Assembly (NCBI GenBank): GCA_903632075.3
Contig: CAHIKZ030000058.1
Location: 6,923,501 to 6,987,500 of the forward strand
Length of the DNA: 64,000 nucleotides
Direction of reading: 5' to 3'
Source of the DNA: Acanthosepion pharaonis
Lineage: Eukaryota > Mollusca > Cephalopoda > Sepiida > Sepiidae
The notes under the pieces: model-generated
Database searches by the model: none
Told to the model about the DNA's origin: nothing
The model's input: the letters and a program-made list of their open reading frames with translations, nothing else
Made by a program: the position numbers and the translations under genes
Part shown: one piece after another, positions 32,996 through 43,443 of the stretch
How the letters are laid out: every line of letters starts with the position of its first letter
Numbering within the stretch: the first letter of the stretch is position 1

Positions 32996-33600
32996 GAAAA
33001 TAGTAGACCGGTAATTACTGTCGAGATCAGCGAATGGTTTTATGTTCTATTCTTAGTGCGATGGAAAATATAGACTTGAAAACCTATCCTCCGCACCGCA
33101 GTTAATTATAATTTACAAGACATTTAATCTCTACTTGTGAGTATTTTAATTAATTAAACACCGAAAAAGAAGTTATTTTTCTGTAATTCATTTGTGAAGT
33201 CGTTGTAATCGTGTGGTGTTCGTTATTTGCTACATTATGAAAAGATTCGGTAGTTTACGACGAGGTAAAGTTTATTCGCTAACAATCATACCCAAAGGTA
33301 TATTGAATACCGACTAATTTAGCGATCTTAATTTCCCAAGGCTTAAGAAACGAGAAAATAATATAATTGGAGCCTGAATATTGTCATGTAACAGCCTTTA
33401 AAATCTTAAGAGTCGATCGCATACAACATAATACAGATACGCGCATACAAACGTATGTATATAAAGTTTGACGCTTTAGTTACTAACATTCAACCAATTA
33501 CGATGACAATGTTACATAGAGTATAACTCTTGTAATATTAAAATAATGTGATAGTTGTAAACGTAATCACATACACTGGACTTCAAAGATGAATAGGAGC
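32996..33600. other. no gene seen
   Basis: AT-rich, anonymous. Confidence 0.5.
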
Positions 33601-33604
33601 TAGG

Positions 33605-33950
33605 GAACATAGATACGATTCTACAGAAGGATGATGAGAATACCATGCATGAAAAAAATCAATCACAATAAGGTTGTTTTAAGGAAAATACGACCTGCGA
33701 GGAAAAGCATACATATACGTAGAGTCAGATATAGACAGTTGACATTTCTAGTACACAAATTGAGAAAAGAATGTTTGGGGAATTTGACACTCACAGGACA
33801 AATTGAAGGCAAAGGGGAACCAAGTAACCTACCTAAAGAGCTTGTGTAAATGGATCACTAAACAGGGACTAGGAGGGATGGCAAGGGTAAAAACGAAGGA
33901 TAAGAAATTGTGGAGAGCCATGATCGGGAATGTCACGGTACATAAAAGAT
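33605..33950 (+). pseudogene. LINE-X copy
   Basis: The open piece 33631-33849 contains RYRQLTFLVHKLRKECLGN and LTLTGQIEGKGEPS. A +1 shift leads into LCKWITKQGLGGMARVKTK and RKLWRAMI-like residues. It ends GTCACGGTACATAAAAG. Confidence 0.9.
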
Positions 33951-34436
33951 TAATAAATATATACATTTTTTTTACCATACTATATGTGCACTGTGCAATC
34001 AGTCTTACATATACTGACAAGTCTCGCATTTAGTTCGTTGTTAGGGGTTTTATAGACGAGACAATACTGAGATCGATGCTACGCGTGGGGAGATATCTGT
34101 TATTAAAGAAGCTGTCACATAATTCTAAGTCAGGGGTTTATTTTGACACAGTCTCTCTTTCTCAATCATAGAATTCCATGATTGGAATAATAAGATATAG
34201 AAAAAGAAGAAGAAAGATTTACAAAAAAAGAAGAAAAAAAATGAAATAAAAAAATGGAAAAAAAAGAAGAAGGCTTTCAGAAAAAAGAAAGAAATCAAAT
34301 ATGTTAAAATATAACCAGTGTAATTCTCAATCATATTCCAGTGTCTCGGTTGCGTTACTGAAGACATAATCGCAACGTCGATCGATATCACTGGCAATAA
34401 ACGCCTCAGGATATGTTAATACTCAGACAGAGAGTG

Positions 34437-34437
<1 letters not shown>
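33951..34437. other. no gene; purine-rich tract
   Basis: Bases 34196-34290 are an A/G-rich low-complexity tract; the rest is unassigned. Confidence 0.55.
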
Positions 34438-34488
<51 letters not shown>

Positions 34489-34515
34489 AGAAAATAGAGG
34501 GAGAGAGAGGGAGGA
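34438..34515. repeat. (TA)n and GA-rich microsatellite
   Basis: TA run 34438-34486, then (GA)-rich sequence. Confidence 0.95.
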
Positions 34516-34994
34516 AAGGAGAGAATGATGTGGGCAATGGATGAAAAAGTGGGAAGGAAGTCTTGAATAGCACGTACAAGATACAAAATGGCGAACTGAG
34601 TTGGGTAGGGCTAGCACGCAAAGCTCGCTTCCGGCTATCACAACATCGGTGGGACCCGTTCGGATACTAGGATTAAATCTAATCTATTAACCTTCTCAGT
34701 ACTTACCTTCCCGATAGGAATCGAATCAGGTTTCCGAGTTTCTAGTTTTTCCCAATCTTTCTATTGGATAAGCATTAGCATCCTCAGAAGGTTTCCAAGT
34801 CGATTCATAGACACTGAACGACACTGGGTCACACATCGCCGAGGCCCCAGCATTTTGCCTCGTTGAGCTGCAGGCAACAGTGATAAACTGGAAGTTTGTT
34901 TTTAATTACTTGTAATTGAATGATATGAGGTGGTGCTGAAAATTTCCTGTTATGACCCACTTCAATAAATTTGTAGATATTTTAAATAAAGCTG

Positions 34995-34997
<3 letters not shown>
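34516..34997. other. unassigned; weak tRNA-like box B
   Basis: On the minus strand near 34715-34735 CTGATTCGATTCCTATCGGG resembles a box B, so a decayed SINE is possible. No second copy of the surrounding sequence was found in the window. Confidence 0.35.

Positions 34998-35051
<54 letters not shown>
34998..35051. repeat. (TA)n microsatellite
   Basis: About 27 TA units directly abutting repeat B. Confidence 0.97.
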
Positions 35052-35057
<6 letters not shown>

Positions 35058-35492
35058 TTGCTTTACGGCATACCAACCTCAATGGGTTATTTAAAGCCAA
35101 CAAAATTCTTTATTGCATGTAATATTTTTTTCCAAAAATGTATTGCTGGTAATATTTTTTTTTTCATATGCTGGTTATAGTTTTTCTTCAAAAATTTATT
35201 ATTAATATAATATATTATATAATATATATTAGCTAATATTTTTTTCAGAAAATATATATAGATGGTAATATTTTATTTTAAAAAATGTAATGCTGGTAAT
35301 AATATATTTGTGATAATTTTTTACAAGAAAGTATTTCTGGTATTAAAACCTATTTTTACACTTTCATAGTCTTTTGACTCCAGTTTAGGGGTTAACTATT
35401 TGCCCATAGCAAATAGGTGGTACCATGTTCCTCAAAACCTCCTGATCAGAGGCCTTGCTGCTGGACGTAGTTTATCGTCTTACCCAGGATGT
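35052..35492 (+). repeat. repeat B copy
   Basis: The hairpin head is at 35062-35100 and degenerate units run to 35340. The conserved 3' block is shortened: ACCCTAACAGG is deleted between CCCATAGC and AAATAGGTGG. The tail is GGACGTAGTTTATCGTCTTA. It lies between two (TA)n tracts. Confidence 0.9.
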
Positions 35493-35493
<1 letters not shown>

Positions 35494-35538
<45 letters not shown>

Positions 35539-35607
35539 TTGAACAATAAAAAAATATAAAAAAATTATATATTAATAATCTTTCGTTTTTATTATTACTT
35601 CAGTTAG

Positions 35608-35684
<77 letters not shown>
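35494..35684. repeat. two (TA)n blocks
   Basis: TA runs 35494-35535 and 35610-35684 with an AT-rich spacer. Confidence 0.96.
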
Positions 35685-35687
<3 letters not shown>

Positions 35688-35689
35688 TT

Positions 35690-35965
35690 GGCCCTAGTCG
35701 TAAACCAGTAATGATAACGGATCAGATTGAGGAATCGGAGAGCCGAGTTCAATTATTGTCCGAACATTCATTTACGTGCATTAACATTGGTGGGAAGCCT
35801 CTTCTTCTTTCCCTAGCTAGGGTTATAATTGTAAAACAGACTGGTTTCTATAGCCTTGGTTGACAACCGCTCTAGGAGAAGGAAAACTCTGAATTCAAAC
35901 GACCTTGAGAGGTTTGGGTAACGTCAGGCTATTTTGCCTAATTACTCCATATAAAGGGGCTCTCT
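35690..35965 (+). repeat. SINE-2 copy, extended subfamily
   Basis: AATGATAACGGATCAGATTG, AGAGCCGAGTTCAATTATTG (box B), CATTCATTTACGTGCATTAA and a 3' extension with ACCTTGAGAGGTTTGGGTAA, as at 28245-28560. Confidence 0.86.
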
Positions 35966-35974
35966 TCTCCTTAG

Positions 35975-36015
<41 letters not shown>

Positions 36016-36026
36016 GAAAGAGGAGA

Positions 36027-36252
36027 TTCAGAAAACCATGGTAATATTTTATTTCGCGAAATCGAGATTTCGATTTCGCTTAATCAGACCTTTTTTGGGA
36101 ACCTATTTTAAAACACATTTTATGTTAATCTTCGCTTTTCATTTTGTATCTGGAAGAATTTTAAATCCATTTATTCTTGGACCCTTTTGGTCTGATGCAG
36201 CGAAATCGAAATCTCGATTTCGCGAAATAAAATATTACCATGGTTTTCTGAA
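36027..36252. mobile_element. palindromic MITE, 54-bp perfect arms
   Basis: Arms 36027-36080 and 36199-36252 are exact reverse complements (TTCAGAAAACCATGGTAATA at the outer end). After a 2-base mismatch, 8 more bases pair (ATCAGACC/GGTCTGAT). The loop is 98 bases. A half copy is at 28735-28880. No transposase ORF; the 85-codon frame through it is not real. Confidence 0.9.
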
Positions 36253-36357
36253 GTCTACGTTTTCTTTATTATCATTTGCTCTTTTCTTCCATTGAACTCT
36301 CCCTGGATCTATATCCTTTTGAAAATATCCATACGGATTGCCCAATTTATTTTATCA

Positions 36358-36363
<6 letters not shown>

Positions 36364-36435
<72 letters not shown>

Positions 36436-36436
36436 T
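36364..36436. repeat. (TA)n-(GA)n microsatellite
   Basis: TA run to 36417 followed by about nine GA units. Confidence 0.97.
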
Positions 36437-36945
36437 ATGTCGATAATCGAATGACAAAATGAAAAAGAAAAAAAAAAAAAACAAATGCCAATTCAAAAAT
36501 GTTAATGACACTGAGAAGCATAGCTAAATTTGTGCATTTTTGACAGACGGCATATTTAGATGCATCACATTAGATTTCTATCGTTTTTGTTTTTAATTTT
36601 ATCACAATTGTTTTTAAAACATCCCATAAGCATTAGTTTTGTGAGGAAACTATATATGTTTTATGATCCAAGTAAATTAAAAGTCTGATCTATAAAGTTG
36701 TATTCAAATGTAGGCATCACGAATTCATTTACACATGTCTTGTGTAATTCACCCGAGAAATTCTTTAACATTTTATTTTATTTTTCTAATTTTCGAAGTT
36801 GTAGATTCAAATCAAAATTGTAGTTGATCCGTCCAAACTGCAAAATTTTGTTGTTTTAGTTCAAGTACTTTTGAATGTAAGATTTATTCTCAAGAACTAA
36901 TTGTTGTCAGTATATTAGACGAGATTCTGCTGCTTTCATCATGGA
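36437..36945. other. no gene seen
   Basis: AT-rich, anonymous. Confidence 0.5.
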
Positions 36946-36949
36946 ATGC

Positions 36950-37620
36950 TACATTTCATGTTCAAATATACGTATGTCAGATCAGTTACGCCGTGTTCTC
37001 CAAACAGGATGATACGTGGAATTGAGTGGGATGCATTCTTGACCCTTCCAGCTCAGGCGATATTGAAGGATGGTAGCCTCGATGTTGGGGAGAGATGTCT
37101 GAGAGAGATGTCTGAGAGAGGACCTTATTGTTGGTGATGCAGTTCTCCCAACTTATGCGAAGGATGCTTTGTTTGCTGGAACCGTTAAAGACCCAAACAT
37201 ACAAAGTCGAGGTCTCGCAAGCGTACATATCATCCTGTTTGGAGAACAAGAGGCTACGCGGAGCCTCACAAAGACCCTTCAAAGATCAGTTGAAAATATC
37301 CCTGACACAGGCTAAAATCGGCACTGAAACCTGGGAAACTTTTACTGCAAATCGGTCTTTCTGGCGTAGGACTTATCCGATAGGGGAGCGAGACTTTCGA
37401 GTTGAGGATCTGTGACGTGCTGTTAAAAGGGTCCGACTCGCCCAGCCACGTCCACTGCCCACATTCCTCTGTGACTCCTGTTCACGGCTCTTCAGGAGTA
37501 GGTTGGTCCTTCACAGCCATCTCTGTCATCGCCACCAAACGGGAGAAAGGGGATAAGAAGAGATGATGCGAACGAGTCCCGACGACGACGGCATGTGTAG
37601 AAGAGTTTCACTGCGCATGA
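36950..37620 (+). pseudogene. LINE C-terminus with C2H2 zinc finger
   Basis: The plus strand encodes RPFKDQLKISLTQAKIGTET, WETFTANRSFWRR, then after a stop LPTFLCDSCSRLFRSRLVLH followed by SHLCHRHQTGERG. The Cys-x2-Cys-x12-His pattern is the C-terminal zinc finger of a LINE type common in invertebrates, and the preceding KDQLK...W.....W pattern is its usual neighbour. The region before 37128 is frame-shifted. The minus-strand frame at 36986-37282 is a shadow. Confidence 0.75.
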
Positions 37621-37704
37621 CAGTATAATGAATGTATTTTATACATTTATATGTATTATTACTACGATATTATACGCACATTAAATATTATATATACGCT
37701 TTCA

Positions 37705-37830
37705 TACATGGTTTCACGTCACGTTGAAACACCTATTTCCGTACGATCACCGAAGTTAAGTAACGTAGAGCCTGGTCAGTACCTAGATGGGTGACCGCTT
37801 GGAAATCTGAGATGCTGTAAGCCTGGATAT
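37705..37830 (+). repeat. 5S rRNA-derived segment
   Basis: CACGTTGAAACACC, CGATCACCGAAGTTAAGTAA, CCTGGTCAGTACCTAGATGG, GTGACCGCTTGGAAATC and ATGCTGTAAGCC follow animal 5S rRNA almost end to end, including the internal-promoter region. The sequence has substitutions at several stem positions and a degenerate 5' end, and runs on into other sequence with no T-run terminator. It is better read as a 5S-derived SINE or pseudogene than a working gene. Confidence 0.82.
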
Positions 37831-38124
37831 TCGGGTGGTCTCTTTGATGTTTATACTCAATCGTAATGGCCTGACGATTGCGTATAAGCATGAAACAGAC
37901 TGTCGCCGCTGGTTGTTGACAATGTCTACTTAAATATATACTGGAGTCTCCCGTCGTAATCGATGTATGAGGGTCAAGCAACCCAGTTCCTAGGAACTGA
38001 CAGCCAGACACCTACTCATATGATTTGATTATAGTGGTGAAGGCTTTGTGCAGAGCTAACCACTCTTTCTGGAGATCCAAATACAGAGACCTGGTGCACG
38101 ACGCTCCAAAAAGTCTTCAAACGA
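37831..38124 (+). repeat. body attached to the 5S-like head
   Basis: Contiguous with the 5S-like head: GGATATTCGGGTGGTCTC, GGCCTGACGATTGCGTATAA, GAGGGTCAAGCAACCCAG (with hairpin CCTAGGAACTG nearby). It may be the unrelated body of a 5S-headed SINE. No second body copy was found here. Confidence 0.45.
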
Positions 38125-38310
38125 CCCACAGCAGGTTTTGAATTCAGAGTTTTTGTCGTCCTATAGAACTTACTCTGTCCTGTGGCGAGAAGAAAAGGAT
38201 TCATACCTTTCCCAAAGGTATTAGCATGTAAGTGAATGTCATGGATTCGAGTGGAATTCGAACTCGGTTCTCCGAGTCCTCAATCTGAGTCACTATTCAC
38301 TATATGTATT
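38125..38310 (-). repeat. SINE-2 copy
   Basis: TTTGAATTCAGAGTTTTTGT, ATACCTTTCCCAAAGGTATT, and the box-B complement GGAATTCGAACTCGGTTC. Confidence 0.86.
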
Positions 38311-38344
38311 TGACAATTGTCAAAAATTTAAAAACTTTGTCGGT

Positions 38345-38605
38345 ATTCAGTCAATCAGTTCTGTGACATGCATGATACACGCTTAGGTGATCATGTATCT
38401 TTCGATACATAACTGACGTGATTTTTCCCACAGTAGGTTGCCATTTCTTTTTGCGGTAGACCAGTTACCATCCTGCTATTTACCAATAGCTGAGGGAGAA
38501 GTGGATTCATACGTTTCCTATTAGCGCATGAGTGAATGTAATGGGTTCGACTGGAATTCGAACTCGGCTCTCTGATTCCTCAATCCGAAACGCTAAAGCA
38601 TACTG
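38345..38605 (-). repeat. SINE-2 copy, second in tandem
   Basis: Includes the 3' hairpin (ATGATACACGCTTAGGTGAT...), GTAGGTTGCCATTTCTTT, AATAGCTGAGGGAGAAGTGG and box-B complement GGAATTCGAACTCGGCTC. Same orientation as 38125-38310, which is 5'-truncated in body. Confidence 0.88.
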
Positions 38606-38609
38606 CTGA

Positions 38610-39105
38610 CACAGAAAACGCATGAAAAAAAAAAGACAAATCTTTTACTTTTTACCGAACTGAAATTAAAGGATGTTAACGACTTTTTAAAAGTCACTCA
38701 TTTTCTTTATTTTTTTTTAGTCACGAGAAACGCCAGCTTAGAAAAAAATAATAAGATTTCATTATTTAAACATACACATAAATACACATACACACAAATA
38801 TACATACACGCATTCTATTTTTTATCGTTTTCGGATATGATGAAACCTTAAATAGAGAAATGCATTATTGGATATATTTCGAAACAAATCTACTTTTATG
38901 AACGTTTCCAATAGTTAAAAATATTAAAAACTTTGCCGGGATTATATGTCCTGATTCTACAACATTTTTGCTCTTTAAAAACGGAAATTAGTATCTAGCG
39001 GCATAGAAAATGAAAATCTTACTTAAATACATGCACCCATTAAATTAACATCTATATTAACAAGAAAATGCTAGATAAAATGTTAATTAGTTACACACGT
39101 GCATA
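38610..39105. other. no gene seen
   Basis: AT-rich, anonymous. Confidence 0.5.
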
Positions 39106-39106
39106 G

Positions 39107-39241
39107 AGATTTTCCAAGTGTAGCTTAGATGGGGAACAAGGCCGAAAGTATTGGGCACCTATTGAGGATCGAACTCACTATTCTGTCGTAATTGTTCTAG
39201 CAAGAGAAGCTTGCGAACCATTACACCATGTCGAGCTGCCC
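39107..39241 (-). repeat. SINE-1, full-length copy
   Basis: Minus strand: CTCGACATGGTGTAATGG, TTCGCAAGCTTCTCTTGCTA, GAGTTCGATCCTCAATAGG (box B), CGGCCTTGTTCCCCATC, AGCTACACTTGGAAAATC. The 5' end abuts (AC)n. Confidence 0.9.
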
Positions 39242-39279
39242 AACACACGCACACACACACACATATATATTCGTAAGAA

Positions 39280-39310
<31 letters not shown>

Positions 39311-39330
39311 TATATATTCGTAAGAATATG

Positions 39331-39379
<49 letters not shown>

Positions 39380-39417
39380 TTACGAATATATATATATATA
39401 TGTGTGTGTGTGTATAA

Positions 39418-39505
<88 letters not shown>

Positions 39506-39522
39506 GAACATACAGGTGAACC
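39242..39522. repeat. compound (AC)/(TA)/(GT) microsatellite with palindromic units
   Basis: The unit TTCGTAAGAA occurs at 39270 and 39316, and its complement TTCTTACGAA at 39377, all in TA tracts bounded by (AC)n on the left and (GT)n on the right, giving a palindrome of more than 100 bp. A TA run follows to 39522. Ile-Tyr open frames are artefacts. Confidence 0.95.
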
Positions 39523-39746
39523 ACAGGGCAAAAAAAAAAAAAAAAAAATTTAAAAAGGTGAGATCATTTCTCAGTATTCACTCAGGAATGGAAGCGACCC
39601 AAGGAACTCATCGAAAAACAAACACAAGATGATGGATTTCAAAATAATATAAAAAAAACATTTATTCACAAATGCAGAATCAGGTAAAGAAAAAAATCGT
39701 TTAACCAAGGAAAGGGATCATAAAGAACAGAAGGTACGAGCGATCA

Positions 39747-39760
39747 CACACACACACGTG

Positions 39761-39810
<50 letters not shown>

Positions 39811-39817
39811 AAGCCAA

Positions 39818-39877
<60 letters not shown>
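39747..39877. repeat. (AC)/(GT)/(TA)n microsatellites
   Basis: (CA)n-CGTGTGTGTG at 39747-39766, then TA runs 39767-39807 and 39819-39875, separated by GTCAAGCCAAG, which recurs as ATCAAGCCAAG just after the second run. Confidence 0.95.
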
Positions 39878-39878
<1 letters not shown>

Positions 39879-40035
39879 ATGATCAAGCCAAGAAATCAAC
39901 TTATCTATATTGATGGGTCAGTCGAGTTTGATATCTCCACACAGAGTTCTAATTCGCGAAGTGAGAGTCCTTATTTTGTTGGCCGGAAATTTTCCTAGAG
40001 TCCTTTTCTCTCGAAATGGCCCGGGATACACAGCA

Positions 40036-40497
40036 TCACATACGGGCGTTCAGTAGTAGTCCTTTCATTCTGTAGTAGACAGACTTTGCTGTTTTCTTTA
40101 TCCCGATAGGCAGCGCATTTAGAATGTGAACGATTCGCTCGCCGATGTTCATCCGCCGGTGGTCAGACTGGAAACTGCCTCCTTTTTTTCTTTCTTTCTT
40201 TTTTTCTTTTACATTTTTGCTGTCCCCAAAGTTCGTCACATGGCTTACCTTTCGTCCTTGACCGGGTACGCAGGATGGGGTGCAAATCACGGTGTGTTTG
40301 CGTGATGGCCAGATCCATGCAACCCTCAGTCGAGTTTGATCACCTGATCGCAGCAAGACAGCCTGATGGTCGCGTGATTTTCGAACCAAGTCATTCCCGG
40401 GTGGGATCGCTTCAAAGTTCACGTGCCCTTGGATTGAGGGTGGAAGAGAAGAAAAGACAGAAAGAATCGGAAGAGAAAAGGAGGGGAGGCTGATCAT
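40036..40497 (-). CDS. anonymous 153-codon open frame in GC-richer DNA
   Basis: This is the longest open frame in the window outside microsatellites (minus strand, 153 codons). It has a Ser/Pro/Leu-rich start, a middle Lys/Glu run from a T/C-rich tract (40187-40215) and a basic C-terminus. I recognise no domain. A GGTTCGAAAATC box-B-like motif on the minus strand at about 40376-40388 hints at a SINE instead of a gene. Confidence 0.2.
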   Translation of the reverse strand: MISLPSFSLPILSVFSSLPPSIQGHVNFEAIPPGNDLVRKSRDHQAVLLRSGDQTRLRVAWIWPSRKHTVICTPSCVPGQGRKVSHVTNFGDSKNVKEKKKERKKGGSFQSDHRRMNIGERIVHILNALPIGIKKTAKSVYYRMKGLLLNARM

Positions 40498-40619
40498 AGA
40501 ACATATTCGCTCTATATTTATTTCTATTTTTTATTTCTATTTAACTATTTTTCTAACTAGAATTTCTTGGAGGACATTTTAGTCTTATGCCTATGTGGAT
40601 AAAGAAATCATAGGTAGGT

Positions 40620-40620
<1 letters not shown>

Positions 40621-40686
<66 letters not shown>
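40621..40686. repeat. (TA)n microsatellite
   Basis: About 30 TA units. Confidence 0.97.
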
Positions 40687-40689
40687 ACT

Positions 40690-41190
40690 GTATACATATA
40701 CAGAAATAATGATCTATCAACATCTCACAGCTTCTCTTACAAATCTGACTAATATCAAGCGCTAGAAATTTTTAGAAGGATTGTTGATCGTACAGGGAAG
40801 TTTTCAGCACATCTCGTATCTATCTATCTCTGTAATCGCGTTTTTCTTTACAGGGGTCTTGTTAAGTATGTGAAGCGCCATAAGCAATATCGACAAATAA
40901 GATTGTCTGTAATTTAAGCAGCAGTTAAAACTAACATGCTCTGTGTGCGCCTTCAACGTTCAGTAATAAGCTGGTTTGAAAATTCATCTTCGTTCCCACG
41001 ACAGAAACAATTTACGACAAATTGTACCGAAACATAACAACGGACCTGTGTGTGGCATTTGCCTATTCGTTGCCAAAACAAAGGCAAGGCGAGGAAGCCA
41101 TTTGAGATTTGGTGAAAGAGCCAAGCAACGGTTAATTTAAGAAAGTGGTCATGTTAGAAATTGACTATACAGCCATCATCTATTTTCTTC
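40690..41190. other. no gene seen
   Basis: Unassigned. Confidence 0.5.
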
Positions 41191-41194
41191 TGTT

Positions 41195-41196
41195 CG

Positions 41197-41265
<69 letters not shown>

Positions 41266-41276
41266 CATTCTGCCCA

Positions 41277-41335
<59 letters not shown>

Positions 41336-41375
41336 TTCTGATGCAGTTGTTTATCTCACTTTCTAAAACTATTCT

Positions 41376-41437
<62 letters not shown>

Positions 41438-41448
41438 CATTCTGTTCA

Positions 41449-41512
<64 letters not shown>

Positions 41513-41513
41513 A
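41195..41513. repeat. (TATC)n array in four blocks
   Basis: Blocks 41197-41266, 41278-41335, 41380-41437 and 41450-41512 are separated by short, partly repeated spacers (TCATTCTGCCCATA; TCATTCTGTTCATA), so the whole block pair looks duplicated. Confidence 0.97.
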
Positions 41514-41514
41514 G

Positions 41515-42626
41515 GAGAAAAGGAAAAAGAACATAGAATAGGCTACTCTAGAAGTAGTGTCGCCAAACAGTGCAAACTTCTTCAAAATCAAATCATTAAC
41601 CTAAACACTGGAGTCATATTCTTAAATATCTTCGTTAAATCGAGACATTCCCGTGGATGTTATGCATGACACCAAACTCCTTCGGAAATAACTAAAGTGT
41701 CAGCTATGTACAACCATTTTCTCAGATCACTGTATAAAAATAGCTTTCAGTGAATGAACCCTGGAAATCTTAGCGGGAACTTCGTCGACTGGCGCTACAG
41801 AATCATAAACAAATAACTGTACCAGATAACAGAAACTACATCGCTCAAAGACTTTCAACTAGAGCAACAACTAAAATGAATAGCAAATGTAACCCGAAGA
41901 GAAAATAATGCCACTATCAAGATGTTGACATTCACCACTACTACAAAACGAAAGTTAGGAAGGAAACTTCCATCACGACTTAAAAGTGGATAATAGTGAA
42001 ATTGAGAAATCGGTTTCTCTGAAAAAAAATTGTTTTAATATGAAGATTTTATAAATTTCAATCGACAGTAGTACTGCCTGCTCGGTTAGGGAATGCCGAA
42101 TGTTTCATTATAAGGAAACAGTTAGTATTACCCTTACCATCTAGTTATTTATATTTAGATCTATAGACACATACATTTGATATTTGTCTTCATTCATATC
42201 GTTAGATATTTTTGACGTAAATTCATCGTTTATATTTGCGTCTGGTCCTATATAGATGGTGTAGAAATTTGTATCATAATATAAACGCACCAGTTTTTAT
42301 CTATATAAGCATACACATATATGCAATTATTAATTTTTTTATTTTGATTATACAGACTCAAATCCCTAACAGAAACATCATATTTGTAATTTTGAGAGAT
42401 TTTTTTAAAAAATTTTCTATCACTGGGGGCAGAGCCATAAGACTTCTATACTCATAATGACTGGCGATGTGGTAGCGGACTTAAAAATTTGGTTTCATGC
42501 CTATTTAATAAAATAATACAAATGTCACAAGCAGTAATCGAACTGAAGTCGAAAATTTAAGTTTGTGAAAGGCAACGCGTTGGGCCAACTTGTTCTTTTG
42601 TATGTGATAATGTGAATAGCAGAATC
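41515..42626. other. no gene seen
   Basis: Unassigned sequence of 1.1 kb; no domain recognised in any frame. Confidence 0.5.
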
Positions 42627-43391
42627 ATTTAGAGCAATGGTCGGCAACCTACGGCCCGCGAAGGCATTTTGACCGGCCCGCGAGCCTGATTACCAATGAC
42701 TCTATTTTTAACATGAGAGACTATCTGCCATTTATCTTTCACGAGATTTATTTTACCAAGTTGCGTTGCCTACGTTTAATGTCAAATAATGGATACATAT
42801 TTGTTATGACCCTTGGCTACATTAAAAGATAACAGAAGCGAAAGGAACGATAAAGTAAAAGAGGCCAGGGAGGGACTGACATGCGATGTAGCAGAAATCT
42901 AAAGACAGTTAAACATACGCGCATTATACATACATGCCTCATGAATGTGTGGATGATACCGCATGTGTACGTACGTAAGTGTATATGTTTGCAACTATTT
43001 GTACTCGTATGTATGGGTATATGTGCTTCGTTTTTGTTTGATATGTGTGTGTGTGGTTTGTTTGTGGAACAATTTTCAATAACAGTTTCAAACCTACACG
43101 TCATAATTTCATCCATTTCACTTCGGTTGATTTTTTTCACTTTGAAGTATTTTGACGTTCCTTGACGAAAAGTAATTTTTGTTAGGTGTTTTTTTAATTT
43201 TAGATTTTCTTTTGTTTATCTGATTTCTCAATGTTTATTTTCATTATGGGTTTAAATATTTTGTTTGACAGGGGTCTGAATATATAATTTTGCTTAATTT
43301 TTCATTAATGGCCTTCGCCAGGCCTGCGACCCGTCATTATAACACGATCCGGCCCGCGGGGTCGAATGAGTTGCCGACCCCTGATTTAGAG
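42627..43391. mobile_element. non-autonomous hAT-type element with 8-bp TSD
   Basis: Perfect target duplication ATTTAGAG flanks the element (42627-42634 and 43384-43391). The ends CAATGGTCGGCAACC and GTTGCCGACCCCTG are near-complementary terminal inverted repeats, followed inward by GGCCCGCG blocks on both sides, a well-known hAT MITE signature. The 749-bp interior has no transposase. The overlapping frames at 42817-43140 minus and 42881-43165 plus are anonymous. Confidence 0.92.
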
Positions 43392-43443
43392 TAAAAGTGC
43401 ATAAGATTTCTAATTTCAATCTGTTCGTAAAAAAGTATCTTAT

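Noticed and set aside
37705..37830. Functional 5S rRNA gene
   Set aside because: Substitutions in paired regions, degenerate 5' end, no terminator T-run and direct continuation into another body; better a 5S-derived repeat.
41145..41541. Open frames of repeated Leu-Ser-Ile-Tyr
   Set aside because: Translations of the (TATC)n array.
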